From: Maricaulis sp947259345
GTDB lineage: Bacteria > Pseudomonadota > Alphaproteobacteria > Caulobacterales > Maricaulaceae
Reading direction: 5' to 3'
NCBI GenBank assembly: GCA_965217205.1
Contig: OZ244254.1
Span: 1,612,001-1,676,000 of the forward strand
Length of the DNA: 64,000 bases
Positions 1-9,492 of this stretch are shown piece after piece. A program made the position numbers and the translations under genes. The first letter of the stretch is position 1. Each line of letters starts with the position of its first letter. A model generated the notes under the pieces. That model saw only the letters and a list, made by a program, of their open reading frames with translations, had not been told where the DNA came from and ran no database searches.

Positions 1-713
1 ACGGCGGGCGCCCCGGATGGCGTGACCACACTGGCAGCCCTGAACGGCACCGGCATGGCGGCGAGCGCCTGGCTGACCGATTGCGCGACTTGCGGGTTGG
101 GCGCGTCACCGACCAGGGCGCCCTGCTCACCGCGCAAAACAACGGCGCCGCGCTCGAGCCGGGCGAGCTGTCCGAGCAGACGCTTGGCCGCCTCTTCCCA
201 GTCCGGTGAGGCCGAGCCCCCGGGGACAAGTGTTAGATCGGTGTCTGCGCCCTGCGGAAAATTCGCGGCCGCGTAACTGGCGATGGCGTCGCGGGCGCCG
301 GCGTCCGTCGCATCGCCACGCACAAGGACGCGGCCATTCATCGCCACATCCGCGCGGAAAACAAAGCCGGACTGGAGGCGGGCTTCGATGGTCTCATCAA
401 TGACACGCGTCACACCGCCCGCAACCACACCGCCGCTCCAGGTAGACGACAGCACCGTGTCGAGGGCGTCGGCTCGCGCTTCATCGTCCGGCGCGGCACC
501 GGTCAGGATGGCGCGTTGACCGTCCATCCGGACGCTGGCCCAGTCATGCCCGCGCAGCGTTAGCGCGTCACGGGCGCCCGATGCCAGGCGTGATTCGATG
601 GCGCCAACCGAGAAGGGCCCGAAAGAAAACAGGATCACGGCAGCGAACAAGACGATTCCGGCCACCATCAGCAGCGTTTTTCGTATGCGGGGTGTCATGG
701 CGAGGTCGAACAT
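1..713 (-). CDS. Membrane-anchored protein with BON-like repeats, partial (C-terminus off the window)
   Basis: The frame is open from the start codon at 713 to the window edge, so only the N-terminal ~237 residues are present. Residues ~11-30 form one hydrophobic segment (signal anchor). The rest shows repeated units of the type 'A..AL....V..V.DE..', alternating with residues that resemble BON domains (short alpha/beta modules found in periplasmic and OmpA-family proteins). A second in-frame ATG lies at 698. Proteins with this layout often end in an OmpA-like peptidoglycan-binding domain, but that part is not visible. Function is inferred only as an envelope protein. Confidence 0.55.
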   Translation of the reverse strand, partial: MFDLAMTPRIRKTLLMVAGIVLFAAVILFSFGPFSVGAIESRLASGARDALTLRGHDWASVRMDGQRAILTGAAPDDEARADALDTVLSSTWSGGVVAGGVTRVIDETIEARLQSGFVFRADVAMNGRVLVRGDATDAGARDAIASYAAANFPQGADTDLTLVPGGSASPDWEEAAKRLLGQLARLERGAVVLRGEQGALVGDAPNPQVAQSVSQALAAMPVPFRAASVVTPSGAPA

Positions 714-833
714 GATTCATCCATAGAGTGTGGCCAGACATCACCGGAAAAAGGCGGATTGAAGGCCAACGTCCACTCGGGAAATAACATTAAAGGTCAG
801 GCACCTCCATAGGGCAAGCAGCGCCTGGTGATA

Positions 834-865
834 CAAAAAGGGCCGGAGCTTGCGCTCCGGCCCTT
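834..865 (-). terminator. Rho-independent terminator of the TonB-dependent receptor gene
   Basis: A perfect 10-bp GC-rich stem (840-849 with 854-863), extended by two A-T pairs, has a four-base loop. On the minus strand it is followed by a run of T. It sits 23 bp past the receptor stop codon. Confidence 0.85.
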
Positions 866-887
866 CGAGCATTCGGTGAGGAAGTGC

Positions 888-3434
888 CTAGTTGCGCAGG
901 CGCAAGGTCAGACCATAGGTCCGCGGCGTACCGAGGAAGCCGTTGAACGAGCCGGACTGGAACGGTCCATCAAAGCCGACCTGGATATATTCCTCGTCCA
1001 GAAGATTGCGGCCCCACATCTCCAGCGACCAGGAGTCGCTCTCGCTGCTGATTCCGACGCGACCATTGAACAGGGCGTAGGCATCCTGAACCTTTTCCGG
1101 GTCCAGATCGGAACCGGTGTTCTGTTCGGACATCCAGCGGCCATCCAGGTGTGCCAACCAGTTCATGCCATTCTCGAACTGGCCCTCATAGGTGATGGCA
1201 CCCGAAGCGTACCATTCCGGCGCCAGGGAGAAGTTCTGGCCCGACAGACGATCAACATCCGGCGTGCCGGTCGGTGCGAACGTGTCATAGGTTGCGTCCG
1301 CATAGGTCACGCCACCCTGAACCGTCAGGCCCGGCATGCTTTCCGGAAGCCACAGGATTTCAGCCTCCGCGCCGCGCGTCTGCGCGCCGTCAATGGTCGT
1401 AACAAAGAAGGCAATACCGTTGAAAGTATTCAGCTGGTAGGTGCCGAAATCGGACTGGAACAGGTAGAAGTTGGCGAGGATGGTATCATTCGCCCACTCC
1501 GTCTTGATACCCAGCTCGAAGCTGTCGACCGTCTCCGGTTCGAACGAAGCCGGATAGGACTCCGGATTGCTCAGCACATTGGTGAAGTTGACAGGATCAG
1601 AGCCGGCCTGCGTGAAGCGGTCGAGGTTGAAACCACCCGCCTTGTAGCCGCGCGAATACGTCCCGTAGACGAGCAGGTCGTCGTTGAAACGATGCGAGAG
1701 CGAGAGCAGGCCCGACATCTCATTCTCTTCGATCGACTGCGTGTGGTCGATCATCGAGTAGACATCACGGCTTTGCGGCAGACAGGTGAACGTCCCCAGC
1801 TGCGCCAGCGAAGCCGCAGGCAGGCTCGTGGCCCCGGAGAATGCCGCCAGAAGCGCCTGCGCACCCGGCGTGGTGAAGTCGAGCGCCGGCCCGAAGGCAT
1901 GCTCCCAAACCGCACAGGCCGGGCTCACGCTATCGCCGAAATCGAAGGTCGCCGACTTGTCGGTGCTAGTATGACGAAGACCGAAGGTCAGGTCCGTGCT
2001 GTCCGTCATGTGCCACGTATTGTGGGTGAAGAAGGACAGGCTTTCCGAACCCTGATTGTACTGGTCGCCATTGACGTTCCAGGCACCGGCCGGAATGCCC
2101 TGACCCGGCGCCAGGCCGACAAAACCGGGAACCGGATTGCCGAGGAAGGCAGACAAGCCTGCCAGGCCATTGGCCAGATCGGTGACCGTGGTCGCGGACG
2201 CGCCACTGGAGGCCAGCAATGACAGGAAAGGCTCGAAATGAGCGCCGGTGCGAATACTGTCGCGGCGGATAAGCGTTTCATCCGAAAAGTAGGTCCCGAC
2301 CATCCAGTCGAGGCTCTCGGTCGAACCGGCGAGGCGCGCCTCAAACGTAGTGGTGTCAAACTCGACCGTATTGTCGTCTGCAAGGCGATACACAATGTCC
2401 GCGCCGGTGAAGTCGGTGTCCTGGGCGGAGGCCAGCTGGAAATTGCGGTCAGACGCGATGATGGTGAGATCGAAATTATCGAACGCCCAGTTCAGCTCGC
2501 CCTGGAAGCCCGAATCTTCGATTTCCTGGGTCGTCGGGCGGTTGGAGTCGATCTGGCGGGAGAAGGGATCCTCTGAGCCCGGCAGCGGGCGGGCGCCCGG
2601 AACCAGTGCATTGATGATCGGCGATGTCGCACCCGACACCAGGCTCGGCGCACCACAGCAATCCTCGTCACGCTGGGTGTAATCAGCACCAAGGAGCAAG
2701 GTCACATTGTCGCTGATTTCAAACAGCAGCTGACCATTCAGGGTGTAAAAGTCCTGATTGGCGTCTTCAGTCTCTGTACGCGGCCCACCATGCGTGTTCA
2801 CCGACTGGTAGCCGTCACGCTGGCGCTGAGCGACATAAACGCGGGCTGCGACGCTGTCGGACAGGCCGCCGGTCATGCCGCCGGAAAGCCCCCAGCCATC
2901 GGCGCCACCGCCGGAGACAGAGGCTTCGGCATGCGCGCCGAATTCGAACTCGGGCTGCTTGGTGCGCACATTGATGATGCCGGCAGACGTATTGGCGCCG
3001 AACAGGGTGCCTTGTGGTCCACGCAGGACTTCAATCGCCTGCAGCTCGCCAAGATCACCGAAGCCGATGCCGTTGCGGGACCGCGGCACGCCATTGATGA
3101 CGATGCCGACGGACGATTCCAGACCCGGATTGTCACCGACGGTGCCGATGCCGCGAATACGGGCGGTGGTCGAAAATTCGTTGGTCGTCGACGTCACGTT
3201 CAGGCCCGGCGCGATGACGGCAAGGTCCTTGATGTCGCTGACGCCGGCATTGGACAGCAGCTCTTCACTGTAAGCGGTCACGGCGACCGGCACGTCCTGA
3301 ATGCCCTCTTCGCGTTTCTGAGCCGTCACGGTGATCACGTCCACCGACCGGGCTTCCTGGGCAAAGGCTGATGCCCCGGAAATGGCGATCGCTGAAGCAG
3401 CGGCGAATAAAATTGTGCGTTTGGCGGATGACAT
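888..3434 (-). CDS. TonB-dependent outer-membrane receptor
   Basis: 848 residues. An N-terminal signal peptide ends near residue 25 (AFAQ). A TonB-box-like segment and the plug-domain pattern follow (VITVTAQKREEGIQDVPVAV, then IRGIGT and LRGPQGTLFGANTSAGIINV). The C-terminal two thirds is a beta barrel that ends in a short strand (GLTLRLRN), typical of outer-membrane insertion. A strong ribosome site (GGGAGG) precedes the ATG. TonB-dependent receptors take up siderophores, glycans or other large nutrients with energy from TonB-ExbBD. It belongs to the large 'iron complex/sugar' class common in Caulobacterales; the ligand cannot be told from sequence. It is divergent from the S9 peptidase at 3713, with 278 bp of shared promoter region. 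Confidence 0.93.
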   Translation of the reverse strand: MSSAKRTILFAAASAIAISGASAFAQEARSVDVITVTAQKREEGIQDVPVAVTAYSEELLSNAGVSDIKDLAVIAPGLNVTSTTNEFSTTARIRGIGTVGDNPGLESSVGIVINGVPRSRNGIGFGDLGELQAIEVLRGPQGTLFGANTSAGIINVRTKQPEFEFGAHAEASVSGGGADGWGLSGGMTGGLSDSVAARVYVAQRQRDGYQSVNTHGGPRTETEDANQDFYTLNGQLLFEISDNVTLLLGADYTQRDEDCCGAPSLVSGATSPIINALVPGARPLPGSEDPFSRQIDSNRPTTQEIEDSGFQGELNWAFDNFDLTIIASDRNFQLASAQDTDFTGADIVYRLADDNTVEFDTTTFEARLAGSTESLDWMVGTYFSDETLIRRDSIRTGAHFEPFLSLLASSGASATTVTDLANGLAGLSAFLGNPVPGFVGLAPGQGIPAGAWNVNGDQYNQGSESLSFFTHNTWHMTDSTDLTFGLRHTSTDKSATFDFGDSVSPACAVWEHAFGPALDFTTPGAQALLAAFSGATSLPAASLAQLGTFTCLPQSRDVYSMIDHTQSIEENEMSGLLSLSHRFNDDLLVYGTYSRGYKAGGFNLDRFTQAGSDPVNFTNVLSNPESYPASFEPETVDSFELGIKTEWANDTILANFYLFQSDFGTYQLNTFNGIAFFVTTIDGAQTRGAEAEILWLPESMPGLTVQGGVTYADATYDTFAPTGTPDVDRLSGQNFSLAPEWYASGAITYEGQFENGMNWLAHLDGRWMSEQNTGSDLDPEKVQDAYALFNGRVGISSESDSWSLEMWGRNLLDEEYIQVGFDGPFQSGSFNGFLGTPRTYGLTLRLRN

Positions 3435-3712
3435 TCTCTAACTTCCTCCCGTTGGGACGACGATCTTTGCGCCATTCCCTTTTTGATGCGGCAAATGGGA
3501 CGCTCGCCCATCATGCAATGGCAATCTGATCGAATTGCCCCTTTGGGTGAAGCACATTTGCTGTATCGCCCACACGAAAAACCGCACCGAAGGTTCGAAA
3601 AGCCGCGCTTTTTGCCGTTCTGTTGCTACAGAGACACAACTATGACCTGCCGGTGTGACATGCGAGACTAGATCGCGCCGGGTTGCGCCAAGAGGATGAA
3701 CGGAGAGTGTTT

Positions 3713-5767
3713 GTGATCAGACCGATAACAGGATTTCTTGCCGTGCTCGCCTTCGCAGGCGCAGCATGGAGCCAAAGCGATACGCCTCTTCAAGCGGAAA
3801 CCGTATTTCAACTTGAAGCGGCTTCGGAGCCTCAATTCGCACCGGACGGGTCTGTGATCGCCTATGTGCGACGCACAAACGATGCTGCGAGCGACCAAAC
3901 CCGATCTTCGATCTGGTTCATTCTGCCCGACGGCAACGGTCACCACGCTCTCATGGAAGACGCGACCGCGACCGGCATGCCACGCTGGTCACCGGACAGC
4001 CACTACCTGGCTTACACACGTGCCGGAGACAGTGGTGTCGACCTGCACGTTCGCGACCGCCAAGGCGTGGATCGGCGGGTTACCGAACTTCCCGGCGCCC
4101 CGGGTGGCCTCGCCTGGTCTCGCGATGGTCGCTACCTCGCCTATTCGGTCTTCCGGACCCAGCCCGGACCGGCCGCCGCCGCCTTGCCCGTCGCGCCGGA
4201 GGGCGCCGAGCGCGCGCCGGCCGCTGCGATTGAGAACCGGCTCCTTTTCCGCCTCGACGGGGCTGGCCCCATCCCTCCGGGCACGCAATATTTCTACCGG
4301 GTCGAGCTTGAGACCGGCGACATCACCGCGCTCAGCCAGGATGCACTCGGCGGGTCCGGAGATTTCGCATTCAGCCATGACGGCGAGGCGCTCATCTTCT
4401 CCGCCGACCGGCGCCAACAGCTGGGCGAGCTTCCACCCGACAACGAATTGCATCGCCTGGACATCACCACCGGGGCGGTCACGCAACTGACCGATCGCCG
4501 CGGGCCCGACACATCTCCGCGCCCTTCGCCGGACGGGCGCTGGATCGCCTATCTGGGTTTCGATGACGAACAAATGGGCTATCACAATACCGAGCTCTAC
4601 CTGCGCGCAACAGAGACCGGCGAGACCCGCTCACTGACCGCATCACTCGATCGTTCCGTGGGCGATCCGCAATGGGCCTCTGACAGTCGCAGCATCTATG
4701 TCCAGTTCGATGATCGCGGGACCACGCGCGTGGCACAGGTCAGTCTCGATGGCGAGCTGACCATTGTTGCGGACGGCCTGATCGGCGCCACTTTCGGCCG
4801 CCCCTATACGGGCGGTGACTACTCTGTCTCTCAAAGCGGAGCGGTCGCCTTCACGCTGGGCTCACCACAAATGCCAGCCGAATTGGCGGTCACCGGAACC
4901 GGCGGCGAAACCGTCCGGCTGACCGATCTCAATAGCGATGTCCTGGCTGGTGTTGATCTGTCGCCGGCCGAAGCGATCAGCTGGGCCTCACCGGCCGACG
5001 GTCGCGAGATCCACGGCTGGGTGCTCTACCCGCCCGATTTCGACCCGGAGCAGACCTGGCCGATGATCCTGGAAATCCATGGCGGCCCCTTCACCGCCTA
5101 CGGCCCGACCTTCTCGGCCGAGCTGCAGCTCATGGCGGCAGCGGGATATGTTGTCGTCTACACCAATCCACGCGGCTCAACGAGCTATGGCTATGACTTC
5201 GCCAATCTCATCCACCATGCCTATCCGGGCGAGGATTATGATGACTTGATGGGCGCGGTCGATCACATGCTGGAGCGCGGCTTCATCGACCCCGACCGGC
5301 TTTTCGTGACCGGCGGCTCGGGTGGCGGCTTGCTGACCGCCTGGATCGTCGGCAATACGGACCGCTTCGCGGCGGCGGCCTCGGTCAAGCCGGTGATCAA
5401 CTGGTCGAGTTTTGTGCTCTATTCCGACCTGCCGCAATTCTTCTACCGCTACTGGTTCGCCAGTGCGCCGTGGGAAGATCCTGACGAGTATTGGCGCCGG
5501 TCGCCGCTCTCTCTGGTGGGCAATGTCACAACCCCGACCCTGATGATGGTCGGCGGGGCCGATATCCGGACCCCGCGCGCCGAGACGGAGCAATACTACT
5601 CCGCACTCCACCTGAACGGCGTGCCGACCCGCCTCGTCATCATTCCGGAGAGCTTCCACGGCATATCCAACTCACGGCCCAGCCGCCTGCTGACCAAGGT
5701 CGCGGAAATCCTGCGCTGGTTCGAGGAATATGACCCCGGCCCGTCGGAGAATGGGGAATCCGAGTGA
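3713..5767 (+). CDS. S9 family prolyl oligopeptidase (acylaminoacyl-peptidase type), exported
   Basis: 684 residues from a GTG start at 3713, chosen because GGAGAG sits 5 bases upstream and a signal peptide follows at once (IRPITGFLAVLAFAGAAWSQ). Residues ~40-400 carry WD40/PD40-type propeller repeats (for example FAPDGSVIAYVRR and WSPDSHYLAYTR). The C-terminal alpha/beta hydrolase domain has the nucleophile elbow GGSGGG, the acid in GGADIRTP and the histidine in ESFHG. These enzymes cleave short peptides in the periplasm. Its divergent pairing with a TonB receptor suggests peptide scavenging, which is inference. Confidence 0.92.
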   Translation: MIRPITGFLAVLAFAGAAWSQSDTPLQAETVFQLEAASEPQFAPDGSVIAYVRRTNDAASDQTRSSIWFILPDGNGHHALMEDATATGMPRWSPDSHYLAYTRAGDSGVDLHVRDRQGVDRRVTELPGAPGGLAWSRDGRYLAYSVFRTQPGPAAAALPVAPEGAERAPAAAIENRLLFRLDGAGPIPPGTQYFYRVELETGDITALSQDALGGSGDFAFSHDGEALIFSADRRQQLGELPPDNELHRLDITTGAVTQLTDRRGPDTSPRPSPDGRWIAYLGFDDEQMGYHNTELYLRATETGETRSLTASLDRSVGDPQWASDSRSIYVQFDDRGTTRVAQVSLDGELTIVADGLIGATFGRPYTGGDYSVSQSGAVAFTLGSPQMPAELAVTGTGGETVRLTDLNSDVLAGVDLSPAEAISWASPADGREIHGWVLYPPDFDPEQTWPMILEIHGGPFTAYGPTFSAELQLMAAAGYVVVYTNPRGSTSYGYDFANLIHHAYPGEDYDDLMGAVDHMLERGFIDPDRLFVTGGSGGGLLTAWIVGNTDRFAAAASVKPVINWSSFVLYSDLPQFFYRYWFASAPWEDPDEYWRRSPLSLVGNVTTPTLMMVGGADIRTPRAETEQYYSALHLNGVPTRLVIIPESFHGISNSRPSRLLTKVAEILRWFEEYDPGPSENGESE

Positions 5768-5956
5768 GCCAGGTCGACCTGCCCGCCATCAAGGGCCCCG
5801 GTCCATTTCGTCCGCAAGGCCTCGCCCCAGAAAGCCTGCGGCTTGACCGCTCATCTGCCGGAACACGTCAAACCGCTCAGCGCCGTTGAGAATGCCGCGC
5901 AGGGCGTGACCCTTGATCCGCGCGGCAAGGTCATCGCCGGCCCGGCCGTGGGCGGT

Positions 5957-6586
5957 TCAGGCCTCTATGCTTGGACGCGCACCGACCGCTTCACGCCACC
6001 GTGCGAGATTATCGAGGCCATCGGGCAGAGGCAGCTTAATCCAGCGGGTGAAGTCCACGAAGACATAGGCGGCAATATCCGCAGCCGAGAACGCCTCACC
6101 AGCCAGATAGGCAGCCTCACCCAGGCGCGCATCGAGGTCCTTGAGGCAGGCGGTCGCACGCGCCCGGCCGCGCTCGACGAGTGCTGGCACCTGGGCGTAG
6201 CGATTCGGCCCTGTAACAGACGAATCCTTGAAGAACTCGGACTGGTTTCGCAACGCCTCGGCGACACCCGTCAGGCCCTCGCCCTCGACCCGGGCCGTCC
6301 ACTCCGCCACCAGTGCTTTCTCGATCGGCGTGCGGCCCAACAGCGGCGGATCGGGATAGACCTCCTCAAAATAGCGAGCGATAGAGCCATTATCGCTGAG
6401 CACGGTACCATCATCGAGCTCCAGAGCCGGTACGGTGCAACGCGGATTGATCGAGCGGTAGGGTTCCTCGAATTGCGCCTTGGCGCCGAGATCGACCTGC
6501 TCCATCTGAACGGCGACCCCCTTCTCGGCCATCAGGATACGGGCGCGGCGGGGGCTGGGGGCAGCGGTGTAATCATAGAATTTCAT
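5957..6586 (-). CDS. Glutathione S-transferase family protein
   Basis: 209 residues. The N-terminal thioredoxin-like domain starts MKFYDYTAAPSPRRARI and keeps the cis-proline motif (TVPALE) and the glutathione-binding acidic-Ser position (LSDNGSI). An all-alpha C-terminal domain follows (~residues 85-205), with the helix-capping pattern FSAADI. The ribosome site GGAG overlaps the stop codon of the amidase gene, so the two genes form an operon with a 9-bp gap. The substrate is unknown. Past its stop codon the same frame stays open for ~54 codons (see findings). Confidence 0.88.
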   Translation of the reverse strand: MKFYDYTAAPSPRRARILMAEKGVAVQMEQVDLGAKAQFEEPYRSINPRCTVPALELDDGTVLSDNGSIARYFEEVYPDPPLLGRTPIEKALVAEWTARVEGEGLTGVAEALRNQSEFFKDSSVTGPNRYAQVPALVERGRARATACLKDLDARLGEAAYLAGEAFSAADIAAYVFVDFTRWIKLPLPDGLDNLARWREAVGARPSIEA

Positions 6587-6595
6587 GATAAACTC

Positions 6596-8344
6596 CTAGC
6601 GGAAGGCGGGCGGATGATCGTCGGCGACAGCGAGGCGGCGTTCCAGCTCGCGCCCCAGCGCGACCAGATTGCCCTCCTCGAACAACGGCGCCCAGAGACT
6701 GGTGGTCTGGGGCACGCGATGGGTCGCGGCATTCTCGCTGACCGGATCACCGAAAATCGACCGGGTCGGGACCTGATTATAGCCCGATTTGAAGGCCAGT
6801 TGCGGATGGCCGGTATAATTGGTGATCACCAGGAGCGCATTGGCGAAATTCGGGCCAATCATCGCGTCCAGACCGTCCATCACCCCGTCCATCATCTCCA
6901 TGACCTCGCGACGAAACCGGTCGACATTGATCAGATCGACCGCGGAGATGAAGCGGGCGCGGCGCCAGGTATTCGGCCAGGCCGCCGGGTCCTGCCAGAC
7001 CAGACTGTCATCCTCCCCGGACAGGGTGAGATGCTCGAAGGCCGCCGCTGATTCCGCCTCCACTACGGCGAACAGGCCATCATAGGGCAGTGCCGGCAGC
7101 TCGATCTCGACCAGCTCCACGCCGGCGTCCCGGGCCGCCTCGAGCGCAGCACGGTCGGCATCCGTGCCGGCGTCAAACCAGGCCGGATTATAGCCGACCC
7201 GCATCCCGGCGACGGAGCGTCCGGCATCAATCTCCAACCCCATCCCGAGCGAACCGGCATCGGCGGCGTCATAGCCGTTCAACGCGGCCAGGACATAGCC
7301 GGTATCTTCCACAGAGCGGCAAATCGGGCCGATCTTGTCGAGAGACCAGCAAAGCGCCATCGCCCCATGGCGCGACACGCGCCCGAAGGTTGGGCGCAGG
7401 CCGGTTGTGCCACAACGATTAGACGGTGAAACAATCGACCCGAGGGTTTCAGTCCCGATCCCGAAGGCCACCAGACCCGCGGCGGTCGCCGAGGCAGAGC
7501 CTGCGCTGGAGCCGGAAGACCCCTCCTCCAGATTCCACGGATTGCGGGTAATCCCGCCAAACCAGCGATCGCCGTAGGCAATCGCGCCATTGGTGGTCTT
7601 GCCCAGCAGGACAGCGCCGGCCTCGCGCAATTTGGTCGTCGCGGTCGCGTCAATCTCGGCCACCCGGTCCTGAAAGGGCGTGGCCCCCCAGGTCGCGCGG
7701 ACACCTGCGACATCGATGATGTCCTTCATGCCATAGGGAATGCCGTGCAGTGGCCCCCGATCCTCACCAGCAGCCAGTTCGCGATCAGCCGCATCCGCCT
7801 GGGCACGGGCAATTTCCGGCGTGACGGTGACGAAACATTCCAGCCTCGCCCCATGCGCCGCAATCCGGTCGAGATAGATATCGGTCAGTCGGCGCGACGT
7901 AAGGGCCCCGCTGCGCAGCCACTGCCCCTGCTTCCAGACCGGTGCGAAGGCAATTTCGGCCGGATCTGACGGCAAGGGGCCTGCCGCGTCGGCGGACGGC
8001 GTGACCCGGCTTTCCTGGTCACGATAGGTGCGCGAGCGCAAGCGCGGATCGAAGACAGTCGCGGGCGACAGCGTGTTGGGCTTGGCGTGCGCACGCTGAC
8101 GCGTCATGCGATCAATCCAGCCATCAATCTCGGCGACGACCATTTCCCGCTCGGCATCGGTATAGCTGATATCAAACAGGGATTCGGCACATTGCAACGT
8201 CTCGCTGGTCACGGCGGGCGTACTGCCCCCTGCCGCACCGGCACCCTCCTGCCGGGCCAGCGCCGGGCCGGCTGCACCGGCTGTGACAACGGCGACGGCG
8301 CCGCCCTTCAACAGGTCCCTGCGCGATGTCTTGATGCCGGACAT
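6596..8344 (-). CDS. Amidase signature family enzyme with Tat signal
   Basis: 582 residues. I start at 8344 because GGGGGAG lies 6 bases upstream and the product then begins with a twin-arginine signal (TSRRDLLKGG, hydrophobic stretch, ALARQ); an upstream in-frame start at 8470 would bury this signal. The amidase Ser-cisSer-Lys triad is visible: Lys in YGMKDIIDV, cis-Ser region EEGSSGSSAGSASA and the nucleophile region in TETLGSIVSPS. The loop reads GSSGSSAG rather than the usual GSSGGSAA. It hydrolyses amide bonds, probably in the periplasm. First gene of an amidase-GST operon. Confidence 0.9.
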   Translation of the reverse strand: MSGIKTSRRDLLKGGAVAVVTAGAAGPALARQEGAGAAGGSTPAVTSETLQCAESLFDISYTDAEREMVVAEIDGWIDRMTRQRAHAKPNTLSPATVFDPRLRSRTYRDQESRVTPSADAAGPLPSDPAEIAFAPVWKQGQWLRSGALTSRRLTDIYLDRIAAHGARLECFVTVTPEIARAQADAADRELAAGEDRGPLHGIPYGMKDIIDVAGVRATWGATPFQDRVAEIDATATTKLREAGAVLLGKTTNGAIAYGDRWFGGITRNPWNLEEGSSGSSAGSASATAAGLVAFGIGTETLGSIVSPSNRCGTTGLRPTFGRVSRHGAMALCWSLDKIGPICRSVEDTGYVLAALNGYDAADAGSLGMGLEIDAGRSVAGMRVGYNPAWFDAGTDADRAALEAARDAGVELVEIELPALPYDGLFAVVEAESAAAFEHLTLSGEDDSLVWQDPAAWPNTWRRARFISAVDLINVDRFRREVMEMMDGVMDGLDAMIGPNFANALLVITNYTGHPQLAFKSGYNQVPTRSIFGDPVSENAATHRVPQTTSLWAPLFEEGNLVALGRELERRLAVADDHPPAFR

Positions 8345-8529
8345 GATCTCCCCCTTCATGCTGATTTGCGTCAGAAGGTGCGGCGCGCCGGACCCGACTT
8401 CAATAGCTTGCCCGACGAATGAGGCGCATTTCCCCTCAAAATTGCCGCAATCCGAGCCATTTCGCTTCACAATTGCAAATTAACCATGGTGTCAGAGCCA
8501 ATCCGGCTTGGTCGCAAAAGGGGGAGGCC

Positions 8530-9435
8530 ATGCCCTTAGATCAAAACGTTATTGAGGCTGATCTGGAACTTCGTCCCGATCTCGCCGAATTCCGCGAAAC
8601 CCGGGCGCCTGGCGCCTTGATCCAATTGGGCCGCGCCCGGGCGATCGCGCGCGCGCGTCGCGAAGACCTGCTGAAATTCCGTCGCACCTGGGGTGGTGCC
8701 GTCGAGGATACGGCCGGCACAGACAAACCGGCCGTCAAGCCGATTGACCGCGCTGCCATCTATCCCAGCTCCCACATCCTGCACTTCTCCGTGCTGGCGA
8801 CCCTGGTCCTGTTTGAAGGACTGGCCAATGCCTACTTCTTCTCCAAGGGCTCGGATCTTGGCCTGCTCGGTGGCTGGCTGCAGGCGATCACCGTCTCCTT
8901 CACCAATGTCATCGCCGCCTTCTTCCTGGTCGGTTTCATCGGTCTGCGCCACATGTCCAATCGCAATCGCCCGATCATCTCCGGCCTGGCTGCGGCGGGT
9001 GTGGCCGTTGGCATCGCCCTGCTCATCCTGCTCAATCTGACCGCGGCCCATTTCCGCGACCTGCTCGAACTGAACGCGGCCACCCTGGCCCTCGGCGGTG
9101 CCGAGATGACAGGAACCGTGCTCACGCCGGTCGTCGAGGCCCGGACCAATCCGTTCGGCCTGCAGACGCTGGAAGCCTTGCTGCTCTTCGTTCTGGGCAC
9201 GACTTTTGCCGCGATTGCGGCCTTCAAAGGTCGCACCTTCGATGATGCCATCCCGGGCTATGGCGGCGTCACCCGTCGCCTGGAAACGGCCTCACGCGAC
9301 CTGGAAAAAGCATTGGAGGCGGGCTGGAAAGACGCCAAAAAGCTCTCGCAGCCTGAACTGGAAGAATTGGTCGAAGCCAAAAATCTGCTCGATGATATCT
9401 GTCAGGACTTGGCCGGTCCGAGCGAGCGCCGCTAA
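8530..9435 (+). CDS. Four-helix membrane protein of unknown function
   Basis: 301 residues from ATG 8530, which follows the ribosome site GGGAGG; in-frame starts further up lack one and give a non-conserved-looking basic leader. About 75 charged N-terminal residues are followed by four hydrophobic helices (~78-105, 115-145, 153-180, 210-230), and the C-terminal ~75 residues are charged and helical. I do not recognise the family. It is followed after 57 bp by the vWA-like membrane protein at 9493, and the pair looks like an operon. Confidence 0.75.
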   Translation: MPLDQNVIEADLELRPDLAEFRETRAPGALIQLGRARAIARARREDLLKFRRTWGGAVEDTAGTDKPAVKPIDRAAIYPSSHILHFSVLATLVLFEGLANAYFFSKGSDLGLLGGWLQAITVSFTNVIAAFFLVGFIGLRHMSNRNRPIISGLAAAGVAVGIALLILLNLTAAHFRDLLELNAATLALGGAEMTGTVLTPVVEARTNPFGLQTLEALLLFVLGTTFAAIAAFKGRTFDDAIPGYGGVTRRLETASRDLEKALEAGWKDAKKLSQPELEELVEAKNLLDDICQDLAGPSERR

Positions 9436-9492
9436 GGTGATCCGCGCGGGCCGGGCTGGCCCGCGCGCTCACGGGGAGCGACGGAGGGGGCA

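Noticed and set aside
828..2222. A 464-codon plus-strand frame opposite the TonB receptor
   Set aside because: Antisense shadow; the receptor has signal peptide, plug and barrel features, the shadow has none.
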